From: Conexibacter stalactiti
Lineage (GTDB): Bacteria; Actinomycetota; Thermoleophilia; Solirubrobacterales; Solirubrobacteraceae
Length of the DNA stretch: 64,000 bases
Assembly: GCF_035967765.1 (NCBI RefSeq)
Contig: NZ_JAYWIT010000021.1
Direction: 5' to 3' (one strand)
The notes beneath the pieces were generated by a model that was not told where the DNA came from, did no database searches, and saw nothing but the letters and a program-made list of their open reading frames with translations. The translations under genes and the position numbers were made by a program. Of the stretch, positions 32,641 through 43,862 are shown in pieces. How positions within the stretch are numbered: the stretch's first letter is position 1; each line of letters starts with the position of its first letter.

Positions 32641-34467
32641 CTACGCCCCCGCGCCGCTCGGCCGGCCCAGCTCGCGCGTGAGCTGGGCGGCCAGCTCGTA
32701 GGCGCCGGTCAGCATGTTGCGCAGGAGCGCGGCATGGAGCGCGGGGTTGCCGTCGGCGAGCGCGTGGAAGTCGTCGGCGGCGAGCAGGAGCAGGTCGCCG
32801 TCGGTGTCGGCGCGGGTGTCGGCGGTGCGGGCGCCCTCGCCGAGCACGGCCATCTCGCCGACCGTCCAGCCGGGGGTCACGGTCGACAGGCGCCGCCGGC
32901 CGCCGTCCGGCAGCGGCACTGACGTGCTCAGCTCGCCGCGCATCAGCAGGAAGACCTCGGTGGCCTGCTCGCCGACGCCGGCGATCAGCTCCCCGGCCGC
33001 GAACGGCCGCGGTTGCAGCAGCGCCGCCAGCTGAGCGAGCTGCTCGCCGGAGAGCTCGCGCATCAGGCGGTGCTCGTCGAGCGAGCAGGCGGCACGGCCC
33101 AGTCCGCCGCCGCCGTGCCGCGCCAGCAGCCGATCCTCGATCCACTCGCTCGCCGAGTCGCGGTCGGGGAAGACGAGCGGCTCTGAAGCATCAGCCACCC
33201 CCAGCGCATCCCGCCCCGCCCGCTCGACGAAGGCCAGCTCGCGGCCCTGCTCGCGCAGGCGCGCTGCCGTCGCGTGCAGCAAGCGCACCGACGGCGGGTC
33301 GACGTACTCGGCGTCGCGCAGGTCGATCGCCGCGACGTCGACCGGCTCGGAGGAGACCGCGCGGATGATCCGCTCGGCGCTGGCGACGAGCACGTCACCC
33401 TGCAGCTCGAAGACGATCCCGCGCCGTCCGACGCGCTCCAGCAGCTCGCGCTCCGCCGCCGGCCGGCGGCGCCGCGACGGCTCGCGGTCGACCGGGTGCC
33501 GCGCTGCGATCGCGACGTGGGCGGGGCGCGAGGCGCGCAGGAAGTGGAGATCGAGGTCGCGCGACAGCTCGCCGCAGGCGAACACGCCGCGCACGCTGTT
33601 GCCCCACGCGTCGAGCCGCGGGGAGAAGACCGCCAGGCCGAGCTGGCCGGGCAGCAGCGCGAGGATCCCGCCGCCGACGCCGCTCTTGGCGGGCAGCCCG
33701 ACGCGCACCATCCAGTTGCCGGCGGCGTCGTACATGCCGCACGTCGTCATCACGCTCAGCACCTGCTGCACGTGCTCGCGCGCGAGCGCCCGCTCGCCCG
33801 TCAGCGGGTGCACGCCGCCGTTGGCGAGCGTCGCCGCCATCAGGCTCAGGTCGCGGCAGTCGACGCCGACCGCGCACTGGCGGAAGTAGACCTCCAGCGT
33901 CGCGTCGGGGTCGCCGTCGAGGATCCCGCGCGAGCGCAGCATCCAGCCGATCGCGCGGTTGCGATGGCCGGTCGCCGACTCCGACGCCGCCACGTCCTCG
34001 TCGACCGCCAGCGGACGCCCGGCGAAGCGCGACAGCCCCGCGACGATCCGGCCGAGGCGCTCCTCACCGGAGACGCCCGCGCCGGCCCCGCCGCTCACCA
34101 GCGACGTCGACGTGATCGCCCCCGCGTTGATCATCGGGTTGAGCGGCCGCCCGCTCGCCGGGTCGAGGCTGATCGAGTTGAAGGCGTCGCCGGAGGGCTC
34201 GACGTCGATCCTCGCCTCGACCGCCGCCACGCCCGCGTCCTCCAGCGCCATCGCGTACGCGAACGGCTTCGAGATCGACTGGATCGTGAACGGCACGTGC
34301 GTGTCGCCGGCCTCGTAGACGTGGCCGTCGATCGTCGCCAGGCAGATCCCCGTCAGCTCCGGATCGACCCGCGCCAGCTCCGGGATGTAGTCGGCGACGG
34401 CGCCGCCGTCCTGCGCGCGGCAGCGCTCCAGCAGGCCGTGGAGGTAGTCGTCGATCGGCGAGCGCAT
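32641..34467 (-). CDS. glsA: glutaminase A fused to STAS and cyclic-nucleotide-binding domains
   Basis: 608 residues in three parts. Residues 1-310 are glutaminase (glutamine to glutamate and ammonia): VPFTIQSISKPFAYAMAL with the Ser64-x-x-Lys67 catalytic pair, NPMINAGAI, NRAIGWMLRS, CGMYDAAGNWMVRVGLPAKSGVGGGI. Residues about 345-450 are a STAS domain (VDVAAIDLRDAEYVDPPSVRLLHATAARL). Residues about 480-600 are a cNMP-binding/CAP_ED domain (LLQPRPFAAGELIAGVGEQATEVFLLMRGELSTSV; VGEMAVLGEGARTADTRADTDGDLLLL). Glutaminase-STAS fusions are known; the cNMP domain suggests allosteric control. The ATG at 34467 is fixed by TAGCGT 7 bases upstream. Confidence 0.93.
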   Translation of the reverse strand: MRSPIDDYLHGLLERCRAQDGGAVADYIPELARVDPELTGICLATIDGHVYEAGDTHVPFTIQSISKPFAYAMALEDAGVAAVEARIDVEPSGDAFNSISLDPASGRPLNPMINAGAITSTSLVSGGAGAGVSGEERLGRIVAGLSRFAGRPLAVDEDVAASESATGHRNRAIGWMLRSRGILDGDPDATLEVYFRQCAVGVDCRDLSLMAATLANGGVHPLTGERALAREHVQQVLSVMTTCGMYDAAGNWMVRVGLPAKSGVGGGILALLPGQLGLAVFSPRLDAWGNSVRGVFACGELSRDLDLHFLRASRPAHVAIAARHPVDREPSRRRRPAAERELLERVGRRGIVFELQGDVLVASAERIIRAVSSEPVDVAAIDLRDAEYVDPPSVRLLHATAARLREQGRELAFVERAGRDALGVADASEPLVFPDRDSASEWIEDRLLARHGGGGLGRAACSLDEHRLMRELSGEQLAQLAALLQPRPFAAGELIAGVGEQATEVFLLMRGELSTSVPLPDGGRRRLSTVTPGWTVGEMAVLGEGARTADTRADTDGDLLLLAADDFHALADGNPALHAALLRNMLTGAYELAAQLTRELGRPSGAGA

Positions 34468-34474
34468 CAGCGCC

Positions 34475-34480
34475 ACGCTA
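34475..34480 (-). promoter_or_regulatory. -10 element TAGCGT for glsA
   Basis: Minus strand, 7 bases before the ATG at 34467. Confidence 0.5.
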
Positions 34481-34595
34481 CCGAAGTCGCCGCAAATCCC
34501 CCCGAAAGGGTGGAGAACTGCCCATTCATGTCGAAGAACCCGTGCAGTCGGGCGATCGATTCACCGTGCGATAGCAACATCGGGCTCCTGCCGCG

Positions 34596-34601
34596 TAGGG
34601 T
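34596..34601 (+). promoter_or_regulatory. candidate -10 TAGGGT for the gnd-zwf-tal-pgi operon
   Basis: TAGGGT would start a leader of about 54 nt carrying the AAAGGAG Shine-Dalgarno sequence of gnd. No convincing -35 is seen. Confidence 0.35.
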
Positions 34602-34661
34602 GGGGGCGAGACTGCGGCAAGACGTGGCCGGCTGCGACCGGCAGGAAAGGAGTGCGAGCGA

Positions 34662-35675
34662 ATGCAGCTCGGCATGATCGGACTGGGCCGGATGGGCGCG
34701 AACATGGTGCGCCGCCTCCTCAGAGACGGGCACACCGCGGTCGCGTACGACCGCAACCAGGATGCGGTCCAGCAGCTCGCGGGCGAGGGCGCGGCCGGCG
34801 CCGCGAGCCTCGAGGAGTTCGTCTCGAAGCTGGAGAAGCCGCGCGCGGTCTGGCTGATGGTGCCCGCGGCCGTCGTCGACTCGACGCTCGCCGACCTGCT
34901 GCCGCTGCTCGACGCTGACGACATCGTGATCGACGGCGGCAACTCGTACTACCGCGACGACATCCGCCGCGCCAAGGACGTGACGGCGAACGGTCAGCAC
35001 TACGTCGACGTCGGCACCTCCGGCGGCGTCTTCGGGCTCGAGCGCGGCTACTCGCTGATGATCGGCGGGGACGACCGCGCGATCGCGCGGCTGACGCCGA
35101 TCTTCAAGACGCTCGCCCCAGGCGTCGAGGCGGCGCCGCGCACCCCCGGCAAGACCGGCGAGCTGCAGGCGGGCGAGGAGGGCTGGCTGCACTGCGGCCC
35201 CGTCGGCGCCGGCCACTTCGTGAAGATGGTCCACAACGGCATCGAGTACGGCATGATGGCCGCCTACGCCGAGGGCCTGAACATCATCAAGAACGCCGAC
35301 GTCGGCAGACGCGAGCACGCGGCCGACGCCGAGACGGCGCCGCTGACCGACCCCGAGGCGTACCAGTACGACATCGACCTGACGGCCGTCACCGAGGTCT
35401 GGCGCCGCGGCTCGGTGATCGCCTCGTGGCTGCTCGACCTGACCGCGATCGCGCTCAGCGAGTCGCCCGACCTGGCCGAGTTCTCCGGCCGCGTCTCGGA
35501 CTCCGGCGAGGGCCGCTGGACGGCGCTCGCCGCGGTCGAGGAAGGCGTCCCGGCGCCGGTCCTCACGAGCGCGCTCTACAGCCGCTTCGCCTCGCGCGGC
35601 CTCGACCTGTACGCCAACAGAGTCCAGTCGGCGATGCGCAGCCAGTTCGGCGGCCACGACGAGAAGAAGGACTGA
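34662..35675 (+). CDS. gnd: 6-phosphogluconate dehydrogenase, decarboxylating (short, NAD-type)
   Basis: 337 residues, the short bacterial Gnd class. The Rossmann motif GLGRMGANMVRRLL is followed by YDRN (Asp suggests NAD preference), WLMVPAA, IDGGNSYYRDDIRRAK, the substrate loop VGTSGGVFGLERGYSLMIGG and catalytic GHFVKMVHNGIEYGMMAAYAEG. It oxidises 6-phosphogluconate to ribulose 5-phosphate and CO2. It has an AAAGGAG Shine-Dalgarno sequence and is first in gnd-zwf-tal-pgi, with only 2 bases to zwf. Confidence 0.95.
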   Translation: MQLGMIGLGRMGANMVRRLLRDGHTAVAYDRNQDAVQQLAGEGAAGAASLEEFVSKLEKPRAVWLMVPAAVVDSTLADLLPLLDADDIVIDGGNSYYRDDIRRAKDVTANGQHYVDVGTSGGVFGLERGYSLMIGGDDRAIARLTPIFKTLAPGVEAAPRTPGKTGELQAGEEGWLHCGPVGAGHFVKMVHNGIEYGMMAAYAEGLNIIKNADVGRREHAADAETAPLTDPEAYQYDIDLTAVTEVWRRGSVIASWLLDLTAIALSESPDLAEFSGRVSDSGEGRWTALAAVEEGVPAPVLTSALYSRFASRGLDLYANRVQSAMRSQFGGHDEKKD

Positions 35676-35677
35676 CG

Positions 35678-37069
35678 GTGAGCGGCGGAGCGGAGGCCGC
35701 CGACGCGCTCGTCTTCTTCGGCGCGACCGGCGACCTCGCCTACAAGCAGATCTTCCCGGCGCTGCAGTCGATGATCCGGCACGGCCGCCTCGACGTGCCG
35801 ATCGTCGGCGTGGCGAAGGCCGGCTGGACGCTGGAGGACCTGCGCAGACGGGCGCACGACTCGCTCAGCGAGCACGGCGGCGTCGACGACGCCGCCTTCG
35901 CGAAGCTGGTCGAGCGGCTGCGCTACATCGACGGCGACTACGCCGACCCGGCGACCTTCGCGCAGCTGCGCGAGACGCTCGGCGACGCCTGCCGCCCGCT
36001 GCACTACCTCGCGATCCCGCCGGTCCTGTTCGGCACGGTCGTCGAGGCGCTCGGCAGATCGGGCTGCGCGGAGGACGGCGCGCGCGTCGTCGTCGAGAAG
36101 CCGTTCGGGCGCGACCTCGCGAGCGCGCTGGAGCTGAACGCGACGCTCGCGAGCGTCTTCCCGGAGCGCAGCACCTTCCGCATCGACCACTACCTCGGCA
36201 AGGAGCCGGTCGAGAACCTCCTCTACTTCCGCTTCGCGAACTCGTTCCTGGAGCCGATCTGGAACCGCGAGCACGTCAAGAGCGTGCAGATCACGATGGC
36301 GGAGAGCTTCGGCGTCGCCGGCCGCGGCTCGTTCTACGAGTCGGCCGGCGCGATCCGCGACGTCGTCCAGAACCACATGCTGCAGGTGCTGGCGCTGCTC
36401 GCGCTCGACGCTCCCAGCCCCAACTCGCACGACGGCCTGCGCAGCGAGAAGTCGCGGCTGATGGACTCGATCCGCCCGCTGACGCCCGACGACGTCGTGC
36501 GCGGGCAGTTCGACGGCTACCACGACGAGCCGGGCGTCGCGCCCGACTCGACGGTCGAGACGTTCGCGGCCGTGCGCGTCCACGTCGACAACTGGCGCTG
36601 GGCCGGCGTGCCGTTCTACATCCGCGCCGGCAAGCGGCTGCCGGTGACGGCGACCGAGGTGCTGGTGACGCTCAGACACCCGCCCGAGACGATCTTCGAC
36701 CCCGAGGACGACAGGCGCCGCAACACCTTCCGCTTCACGCTCTCGCCGAACGTCGAGATCGCGCTGCAGGCGCGCGCGAAGGTGCCGGGCGAGCGGATGA
36801 GCGGGGAGGACGTGCAGCTGGTCGCCCAGCACCACGCCGCCGACGAGATGCCCCCGTACGAGCGTCTGCTCGGCGACGCGATGCGCGGCGACGCGACGTT
36901 GTTCGCACGTGAGGACACCGTCGAGGCCGCATGGCGGGTCGTCGGTGCCATCCTGGATGACACGACTCCCTTGCACAGATACGAGCCGGGTACCTGGGGC
37001 CCGGCGGAGGCCGAGCGCCTCTTGACCGACGACGACTGCTGGCACGACCCGAGAGGACCCACCTCATGA
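35678..37069 (+). CDS. zwf: glucose-6-phosphate 1-dehydrogenase
   Basis: 463 residues from a GTG. The nucleotide-binding GATGDLAYKQIFPALQSM, the catalytic block FRIDHYLGKEPVENLLYFRFAN, EPIWNREHVKSVQITMAE and FYIRAGKRLPVTATEVLV are all present. It makes 6-phosphogluconolactone from glucose 6-phosphate. It starts 2 bases after gnd and overlaps tal by 4 bases (ATGA). No opcA or pgl gene is in the cluster. Confidence 0.96.
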   Translation: MSGGAEAADALVFFGATGDLAYKQIFPALQSMIRHGRLDVPIVGVAKAGWTLEDLRRRAHDSLSEHGGVDDAAFAKLVERLRYIDGDYADPATFAQLRETLGDACRPLHYLAIPPVLFGTVVEALGRSGCAEDGARVVVEKPFGRDLASALELNATLASVFPERSTFRIDHYLGKEPVENLLYFRFANSFLEPIWNREHVKSVQITMAESFGVAGRGSFYESAGAIRDVVQNHMLQVLALLALDAPSPNSHDGLRSEKSRLMDSIRPLTPDDVVRGQFDGYHDEPGVAPDSTVETFAAVRVHVDNWRWAGVPFYIRAGKRLPVTATEVLVTLRHPPETIFDPEDDRRRNTFRFTLSPNVEIALQARAKVPGERMSGEDVQLVAQHHAADEMPPYERLLGDAMRGDATLFAREDTVEAAWRVVGAILDDTTPLHRYEPGTWGPAEAERLLTDDDCWHDPRGPTS

Positions 37070-38145
37070 GCGCTACGAGAGACCTTCACGACCTTGGCCA
37101 GAGCCTCTGGCTCGACAACATCACGCGCGACATGCTCGGCGACGGAACGCTGGCCGCGCACATCTCCGACCGCGACGTGACCGGTCTGACCTCCAACCCG
37201 ACGATCTTCGAGCACGCCGTCGCCGCCGGCGACGCCTACGACGGCTCGATCCGCGCCTCCGTCGAGGCCGGCAAGGACGGCGAGGGCGCCTTCTTCGACC
37301 TGGCGCTGGAGGACATCACGCGCGCGGCCGACCTCTTCCGTCCGATCCACGACAAGACCGACGGGGTCGACGGCTTCGTCTCGCTCGAGGTCTCGCCGCA
37401 GCTGGTGCGCGACACGGCGGCGACGCTCGCGCAGGCGAAGGAGCTGCACGCGCGCGGCGACCGTCCGAACCTCTTCATCAAGATCCCCGGCACGCCCGAG
37501 GGCCTGCCCGCGATCGAGGAGGCGATCTTCGCCGGCATCCCCGTCAACGTCACGCTGCTGTTCGACGCGAAGCAGTACCTCGCCGCCGCCGACGCCTACC
37601 TGAGAGGGATCGAGCGGCGCGTCGAGGCCGGCCTCAACCCGCAGGTCGCCTCGGTCGCGTCGATCTTCATCAGTCGCTGGGACGTCGCCGTCAAGGACTC
37701 CGCGCCGGAGGGCTACAAGAACCGCCTCGGCATCGCGGTCGTCCAGCAGGCGTACGTCGCCTACCTGGAGCTGGTCGCCTCCGCGCGCGTGCAGCGGCTG
37801 CTGAACGAGGGCGCGCGGCCGCAGCGGGCGCTGTGGGCGTCGACCGGGACGAAGGACCCGGAGGCGTCGGACACGCTCTACATCGAGGCGTTCGCCTCGC
37901 CGCTGACGGTCAACACGATGCCGGAGAAGACGCTCATCGCCTTCGCCGACCACGGCAAGGTGGGGGAGCCGCTGGCGCGCGACGGCGGCGACTCCGAGCA
38001 GGTGCTGGCAGCCTTCGAGGCGGCCGGGATCGGCGTCGACGCGCTCGCCGAGCGGCTGCAGCAGGAGGGCGCGGACGCCTTCCAGAAGTCGTGGGACAGC
38101 CTGCTGGAGCAGATCGCGACCAAGAGCCAGGCGCTCACCGCCTAG
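37066..38145 (+). CDS. tal: transaldolase
   Basis: 359 residues, the long bacterial class found with zwf. SLWLDNITRDMLGDGTL, GLTSNPTIFEHAV, VDGFVSLEVSPQLVRDT, NLFIKIPGTPEGLPAIEEAIFAGIPVNVTLLF with the Schiff-base Lys in FIKIPGT, ASIFISRWD and LWASTGTKDP follow the family order. It transfers dihydroxyacetone units between sugar phosphates in the non-oxidative pentose phosphate pathway. It is translationally coupled to zwf. Confidence 0.96.
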   Translation: MSATRDLHDLGQSLWLDNITRDMLGDGTLAAHISDRDVTGLTSNPTIFEHAVAAGDAYDGSIRASVEAGKDGEGAFFDLALEDITRAADLFRPIHDKTDGVDGFVSLEVSPQLVRDTAATLAQAKELHARGDRPNLFIKIPGTPEGLPAIEEAIFAGIPVNVTLLFDAKQYLAAADAYLRGIERRVEAGLNPQVASVASIFISRWDVAVKDSAPEGYKNRLGIAVVQQAYVAYLELVASARVQRLLNEGARPQRALWASTGTKDPEASDTLYIEAFASPLTVNTMPEKTLIAFADHGKVGEPLARDGGDSEQVLAAFEAAGIGVDALAERLQQEGADAFQKSWDSLLEQIATKSQALTA

Positions 38146-38179
38146 CGGCGCGCCGACGGACGACAGGAGACCGACGACC

Positions 38180-39838
<1,659 letters not shown>

Positions 39839-39888
39839 GCGGCGCCGCGCGCGGGTCACGCCGGCCCGCGTAGACCTGGGTCCATTGC

Positions 39889-39923
39889 CCCGCTCCACAC
39901 CGTCCGCGACGGTATGGAGCGGG
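39889..39923. repeat. 16-bp inverted repeat between pgi and the secreted paralogue cluster
   Basis: Arms 39889-39904 and 39908-39923 pair over 16 bp with one mismatch and a 3-base centre. It could end the pgi operon, though no T-run follows, or act as an operator 50 bases before the gene at 39973. Confidence 0.6.
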
Positions 39924-39972
39924 CACGCCCGGATGGCGCTGCCCGGTCGCCTGTTCGAGCCGTGGGAGCCTG

Positions 39973-41745
39973 ATGCAACGCAGTCGCCGTGCCGTCCTCG
40001 CCCTGCTGACACTGCTGGTCGCGTGGGGGGTGGGAGCGACATCCGCGCACGCCGACGGCTGGCTGCCGGGGCCGACGCTCTCCGAGCGACTGGGGCAGTT
40101 TCCGCACGTCGCGATGGGCGCCGACGGTGCCGCAACCGTCCTGTGGGCCGACGGCGAGTCCGGCTCGCCCAGCGCCGACGTGCTCGTGCGGCGGATCGCG
40201 CGGGATGGGACGGGCGTGCCGCGGAGCCTCGGCAGCGGCATCGCGCTCGACGCCGTCGCGACCGCCGACGGCGGCTCGCTCGTCAGCTGGGCCGTCCCGG
40301 CGGACGACGCGACGTCGTTCGACGTGAAGGTCGCGGCGCTCGACGCGGCTGGCAGCACTGGCGCGGTGCGCTCGGCCACCACCGAGACCGGGCCGATCCT
40401 CTCAGCACCGTTCGGGGCGATCGCGCCGAACGGCGTCGTCGTCGTCGCGTGGACGGAGAGAGCGCTCGGCGACCAGGTGGCGCTGCGCGCGCGATGGATC
40501 GCCGCCGACGGGACGCCGGCGCCGATCGTCGACCTCGGCCTCGCGACTGACCTCAGCGCCGTCCCGCTCGCGATCGGCGCTGACGGCGTCGCGCGCGTCG
40601 TGTGGCGGCGGCCCGACGTCGTCGGCGGTGGGTACCTGGTGGCGCGGATCGACGCCGCCGGCGCGGACACCACCCTGCTGACGAACGCCGAGATCGCGGG
40701 CACGCCACAGTTGGCCGTCGGCGGCGGACGGGCGATCGTCGGCTGGATCGAGCCGTCGGCCGACGATCCCGACCTGCGGTCGGTGCGGGCGGCGCGGCTG
40801 CCGTCGAGCGGTGCCGTCGTCGATCCGACGGTGACGATCGTCCCGTCGCTGGTGGCGCCGTTCCCGAGCGTCGTCGTCGCGCTCGCTCCCGACGGGACGG
40901 CGACCTTCGCCTGGGGAGAAGCGAGAGTGGAGGCGCTCAGCGTCGTGATGATGACGCGCCAGCTCGCGGCTCACGGCGCGCTCGGCGCTGTGCGCCAGGT
41001 TTCGTCCCCGCCGTCGTCGCTGTTCGACATCGGTGCGGCGGCCGCAAGCGGCCGCGACGGCGCGACGATGGTCGTCTGGGTTCGCCTCGACCTCGCCGGC
41101 AGCAGCACCTCGCTCGTCAGCCGCACCGTCGGCGCCGATGGCGCCTCCGTCGGCGGCGAGCTGCCGGTGGCGCTCTCCGCGGGAGCGAGACCGACCCCCG
41201 CGATGGCGCTTGCGGCTGGACCGTCCGGCGAGGCGATCGTGGCCGCGGCGGCGGGCACGCCCGGGAGTGGCGAGGTGCGCCTGCTGACGTCGCGCTTCAC
41301 GCTCACCGAGCCGGTCGGCCCCGGGCCCGGCCCCGACCCCGGGCCGGGACCGGGTCCGGGGCCTGGCCCCAGCCCGGCACCCGGCCCTGGCCCGGGTCCG
41401 GGCCAGCCGACGGCGAGAAGAGCACCGGCGCGGCTGAAGCTGACGAAGGCATCGCGCGCCGGTGCGCGCGTCACCGTCGCCGGCACGCTCGACCGCCGCG
41501 CGAGCGGGCGCGTCACGGTGACGTGGGCGCAGCGAGTCGGGCGCAGAACGGTGAGACGGACGGCGACGGCGCGGATCGCGAGAGGCCGCTTCAGCGCGAC
41601 CCTGAGACTGCCGCGGGCGCTCGCCCGCGCCCGCACCGTCGGTCGCCTGACGGTCACGTACCGCGGTGACGCCTCCATCGCGCGCGCGACCGCGACGCGC
41701 AGCGTGAGAGCGGCGGCGAGAAGAGCGGCGCGCCCGCGCCGCTGA
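39973..41745 (+). CDS. secreted repeat protein, paralogue 1 of 3
   Basis: 590 residues. A signal peptide (MQRSRRAVLALLTLLVAWG, cut after SAHA) leads into ~400 residues of repeating strands with the recurrent phrase IAxDGTxG/VAPDGxxxVAW, like a beta-propeller of about 50-residue blades. A linker of Gly-Pro repeats (about 450-480) separates a basic C-terminal domain of ~110 residues: ARLKLTKASRAGARVTVAGTLDRRASGRVTVTW, ending in a run of Arg. It lacks the PKD domain of paralogues 2 and 3. The promoter is not obvious. Probable cell-envelope or extracellular protein. Confidence 0.85.
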   Translation: MQRSRRAVLALLTLLVAWGVGATSAHADGWLPGPTLSERLGQFPHVAMGADGAATVLWADGESGSPSADVLVRRIARDGTGVPRSLGSGIALDAVATADGGSLVSWAVPADDATSFDVKVAALDAAGSTGAVRSATTETGPILSAPFGAIAPNGVVVVAWTERALGDQVALRARWIAADGTPAPIVDLGLATDLSAVPLAIGADGVARVVWRRPDVVGGGYLVARIDAAGADTTLLTNAEIAGTPQLAVGGGRAIVGWIEPSADDPDLRSVRAARLPSSGAVVDPTVTIVPSLVAPFPSVVVALAPDGTATFAWGEARVEALSVVMMTRQLAAHGALGAVRQVSSPPSSLFDIGAAAASGRDGATMVVWVRLDLAGSSTSLVSRTVGADGASVGGELPVALSAGARPTPAMALAAGPSGEAIVAAAAGTPGSGEVRLLTSRFTLTEPVGPGPGPDPGPGPGPGPGPSPAPGPGPGPGQPTARRAPARLKLTKASRAGARVTVAGTLDRRASGRVTVTWAQRVGRRTVRRTATARIARGRFSATLRLPRALARARTVGRLTVTYRGDASIARATATRSVRAAARRAARPRR

Positions 41746-41781
41746 CGCCGCTCGACCGACCCCGGATCCCCTAGGAGAGCA

Positions 41782-43827
41782 ATGACACGCAGTCGCCGTG
41801 CCGTCCTGTTCGTGCTGACGCTCGCCGCGCTCGCGGCGAGCGCGGCGACCGTCCACGCCGCCGCCTGGCTGCCGGAGCCGACGCTCGGCCAGACGATCGT
41901 CAACTACGGCGCGGTGACGGTCGACGATGTCGGCGTCGCGACCGCCGTCTGGCCCGAGGACGGCTCCGGAACGGAGAGAGTGACCGCGCGGCGGATCGAC
42001 GCCGCCGGCGCCGTCGGAGGACCGCTCGACCTCGGCCCCGGCCTCAGCGCCGCCGTCGGCGCGACCGCCGCCGGCGGCGCCGTCGCGACGTGGTGGCGGG
42101 AGGGCGCGACGGCCGACGACGCCGAGGTCGTCGTCCGCTCGATCGCCGCCGGCGGTACGCTCGGGCCGGTCCGCGTCGTCGCCGCGATGGCGACGGACAG
42201 CCTGCAGAGCGATCCGATCGCCGCCGTCGCCCCCGACGGCGCGACCGTCGCCGTGTGGATGATCGAGGATCCTGACGAGGAGGCGCTGCAGTTGCAGGCG
42301 CGACGGGTCGCCGCGGACGGGACGCTCGGGCCGCTGGTCGAGCTCGGCGACGCGCTGTACGACAGCGCGCGCGTGGCGACCACCCCCGACGGCGTCACGC
42401 ACCTGCTGTGGGATCGCGAGCAGATGCCGGGCAGCCAGGTGGAGGAGCTGCGGGTGGCGCGGCTGGACGCCGCCGGCGCGCTCGCCGGCAGCGAGACCCT
42501 CTCCGACGATCCGCTGATCGGCTGGGCCGAGCTGGCGGCCGGAGAGGGCGGCGCGGTCGCGAGCTGGTTCGAGGGCGACGAGGAGGCGGCGACGCAGAGC
42601 CTCCGCGCTGCGCGGCTCCCGTCGAGCGACGCGGTCGCCGGCGAGCCGGTCACGGTCGACGCCGCGCTGACCGCGACCGACCAGTCGCAGGTGACGGCGG
42701 CCGTCGCGCCCGGCGGCGCGGCGACGATCGCCTGGGACGCGCGCGGCGGCGCGGAGGCACCGATCGCGCTGCGGCAGCTCGCGCCCGACGGCTCGCTCGG
42801 GCCGCGGCGGACGCTCGCGGTGCCGCCCGCGGGCACCCGCGACCTCTACCCGCGGTTGCAGGCGCTCGGCGACGGTTCGCTCGTCGCCATCTGGCTGCGG
42901 GTCGACGCCGGCGAGAGAACCAGCTACTTGAGCCGCACACTGGCGACCGACGGCACGACCGCGGGCGCGGAGCTGGCGGTGCCGCTCTCGGCGCAGGTCG
43001 ACGGCTTCGCCCCGCGCTTCCTGCAGGTGAGCATCGGGCGCAATGGCGACGGGATCGTCGCGGCGTCGTCGTTGTTCGACGACCCGCACGGCTTCCTGAC
43101 GGCCCGCTACGACGGCTCCCCGCCGCAGCTCGGCGCGACGGTGCCGGCGACCGTCGTGCGCGGTGCCGAAGCGTCCTTCGGCGCGACCGCGACCGACCCC
43201 TCGGGGATCGTGAGCTACGCCTGGCAGTTCGGCGACGGCAGCGGCGCGAGCGGCGCGACCGTCGCCCATGCGTACGCCGCCGCCGGGAGCTACGCCGTCA
43301 CGGTGACGGCGACCGACAGCTCCGGCAACAGCGCGTCGGTGACGAAGGCGATCACGGTGACGGAGCCCGAGCCGGGTCCCGGCCCGGGGCCTGGTCCCGG
43401 TCCTGGTCCCGGTCCTGGTCCCGGTCCGGTCCCGCTCCCGCCCGGCCCGGGCGGCGATCCGCTCCCGCCCGGTCCCGGCCCGTCGCACCCGACTGCCAGG
43501 AGAGCGCCGGCGCGGCTGAAGCTGACGAAGGCCGTGCGCAGAGGAGCGCGCGTGACCGTCGCCGGCAGGCTCGACCGCCGCGCGAGCGGACGCGTGACGA
43601 TCACGTGGAAGCAGAAGGCCGGGCGCAGAACGGTCAGACGCACGGCGCGGGCGCGGATCGTCAGAGGCCGCTTCGCGACGACGCTGAGGCTGCCGCGCGC
43701 CCTCGCCCGCAGCAGAGCCGCCGGCCGCCTGACCGTCAGCTACCGAGGCGATACCGACACCGCGAGCGCTAACGTGACACGTTCTGTGAAGGTCGCCAAG
43801 CGCAGAACGTCCCGACCGCGCCGCTGA
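41782..43827 (+). CDS. secreted repeat protein with PKD domain, paralogue 2 of 3
   Basis: 681 residues. Same signal-peptide and propeller-like N-terminal layout as the previous gene (SRRAVLFVLTLAALAASAATVHAAAWLPEPTLGQ). A PKD domain (DPSGIVSYAWQFGDGSGASGATVAHAYAAAGSYAVTVTATDSSGN, about 465-525) is added before a Gly-Pro linker made of near-identical 12-bp DNA repeats (43374-43440). The basic C-terminal domain repeats (LDRRASGRVTITWKQKAGRRTVRRTARARI). An AGGAGA Shine-Dalgarno sequence precedes the ATG, 36 bp after paralogue 1, so the three genes look co-transcribed. Confidence 0.87.
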   Translation: MTRSRRAVLFVLTLAALAASAATVHAAAWLPEPTLGQTIVNYGAVTVDDVGVATAVWPEDGSGTERVTARRIDAAGAVGGPLDLGPGLSAAVGATAAGGAVATWWREGATADDAEVVVRSIAAGGTLGPVRVVAAMATDSLQSDPIAAVAPDGATVAVWMIEDPDEEALQLQARRVAADGTLGPLVELGDALYDSARVATTPDGVTHLLWDREQMPGSQVEELRVARLDAAGALAGSETLSDDPLIGWAELAAGEGGAVASWFEGDEEAATQSLRAARLPSSDAVAGEPVTVDAALTATDQSQVTAAVAPGGAATIAWDARGGAEAPIALRQLAPDGSLGPRRTLAVPPAGTRDLYPRLQALGDGSLVAIWLRVDAGERTSYLSRTLATDGTTAGAELAVPLSAQVDGFAPRFLQVSIGRNGDGIVAASSLFDDPHGFLTARYDGSPPQLGATVPATVVRGAEASFGATATDPSGIVSYAWQFGDGSGASGATVAHAYAAAGSYAVTVTATDSSGNSASVTKAITVTEPEPGPGPGPGPGPGPGPGPGPVPLPPGPGGDPLPPGPGPSHPTARRAPARLKLTKAVRRGARVTVAGRLDRRASGRVTITWKQKAGRRTVRRTARARIVRGRFATTLRLPRALARSRAAGRLTVSYRGDTDTASANVTRSVKVAKRRTSRPRR

Positions 43828-43862
43828 GCGCGTCCGCCGCGCCGAGAGCCCCGAGGAGCCCG

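Noticed and set aside
31067..32701. Plus-strand frame antisense to the RTX-type gene
   Set aside because: Its repetitive Val/Arg/Asp composition mirrors the nonapeptide repeats of the opposite strand; no start signal or family.
39889..39923. Rho-independent terminator of the pgi operon
   Set aside because: The stem is good, but no T-run follows and the single mismatch would be a G-U pair only on the minus strand, where no gene ends; kept as an inverted repeat of unclear role.
41330..41405. Gly-Pro coding repeats taken for a CRISPR-like or satellite array
   Set aside because: Units are irregular 6-12 bp, in frame, and encode a protein linker; there are no unique spacers.
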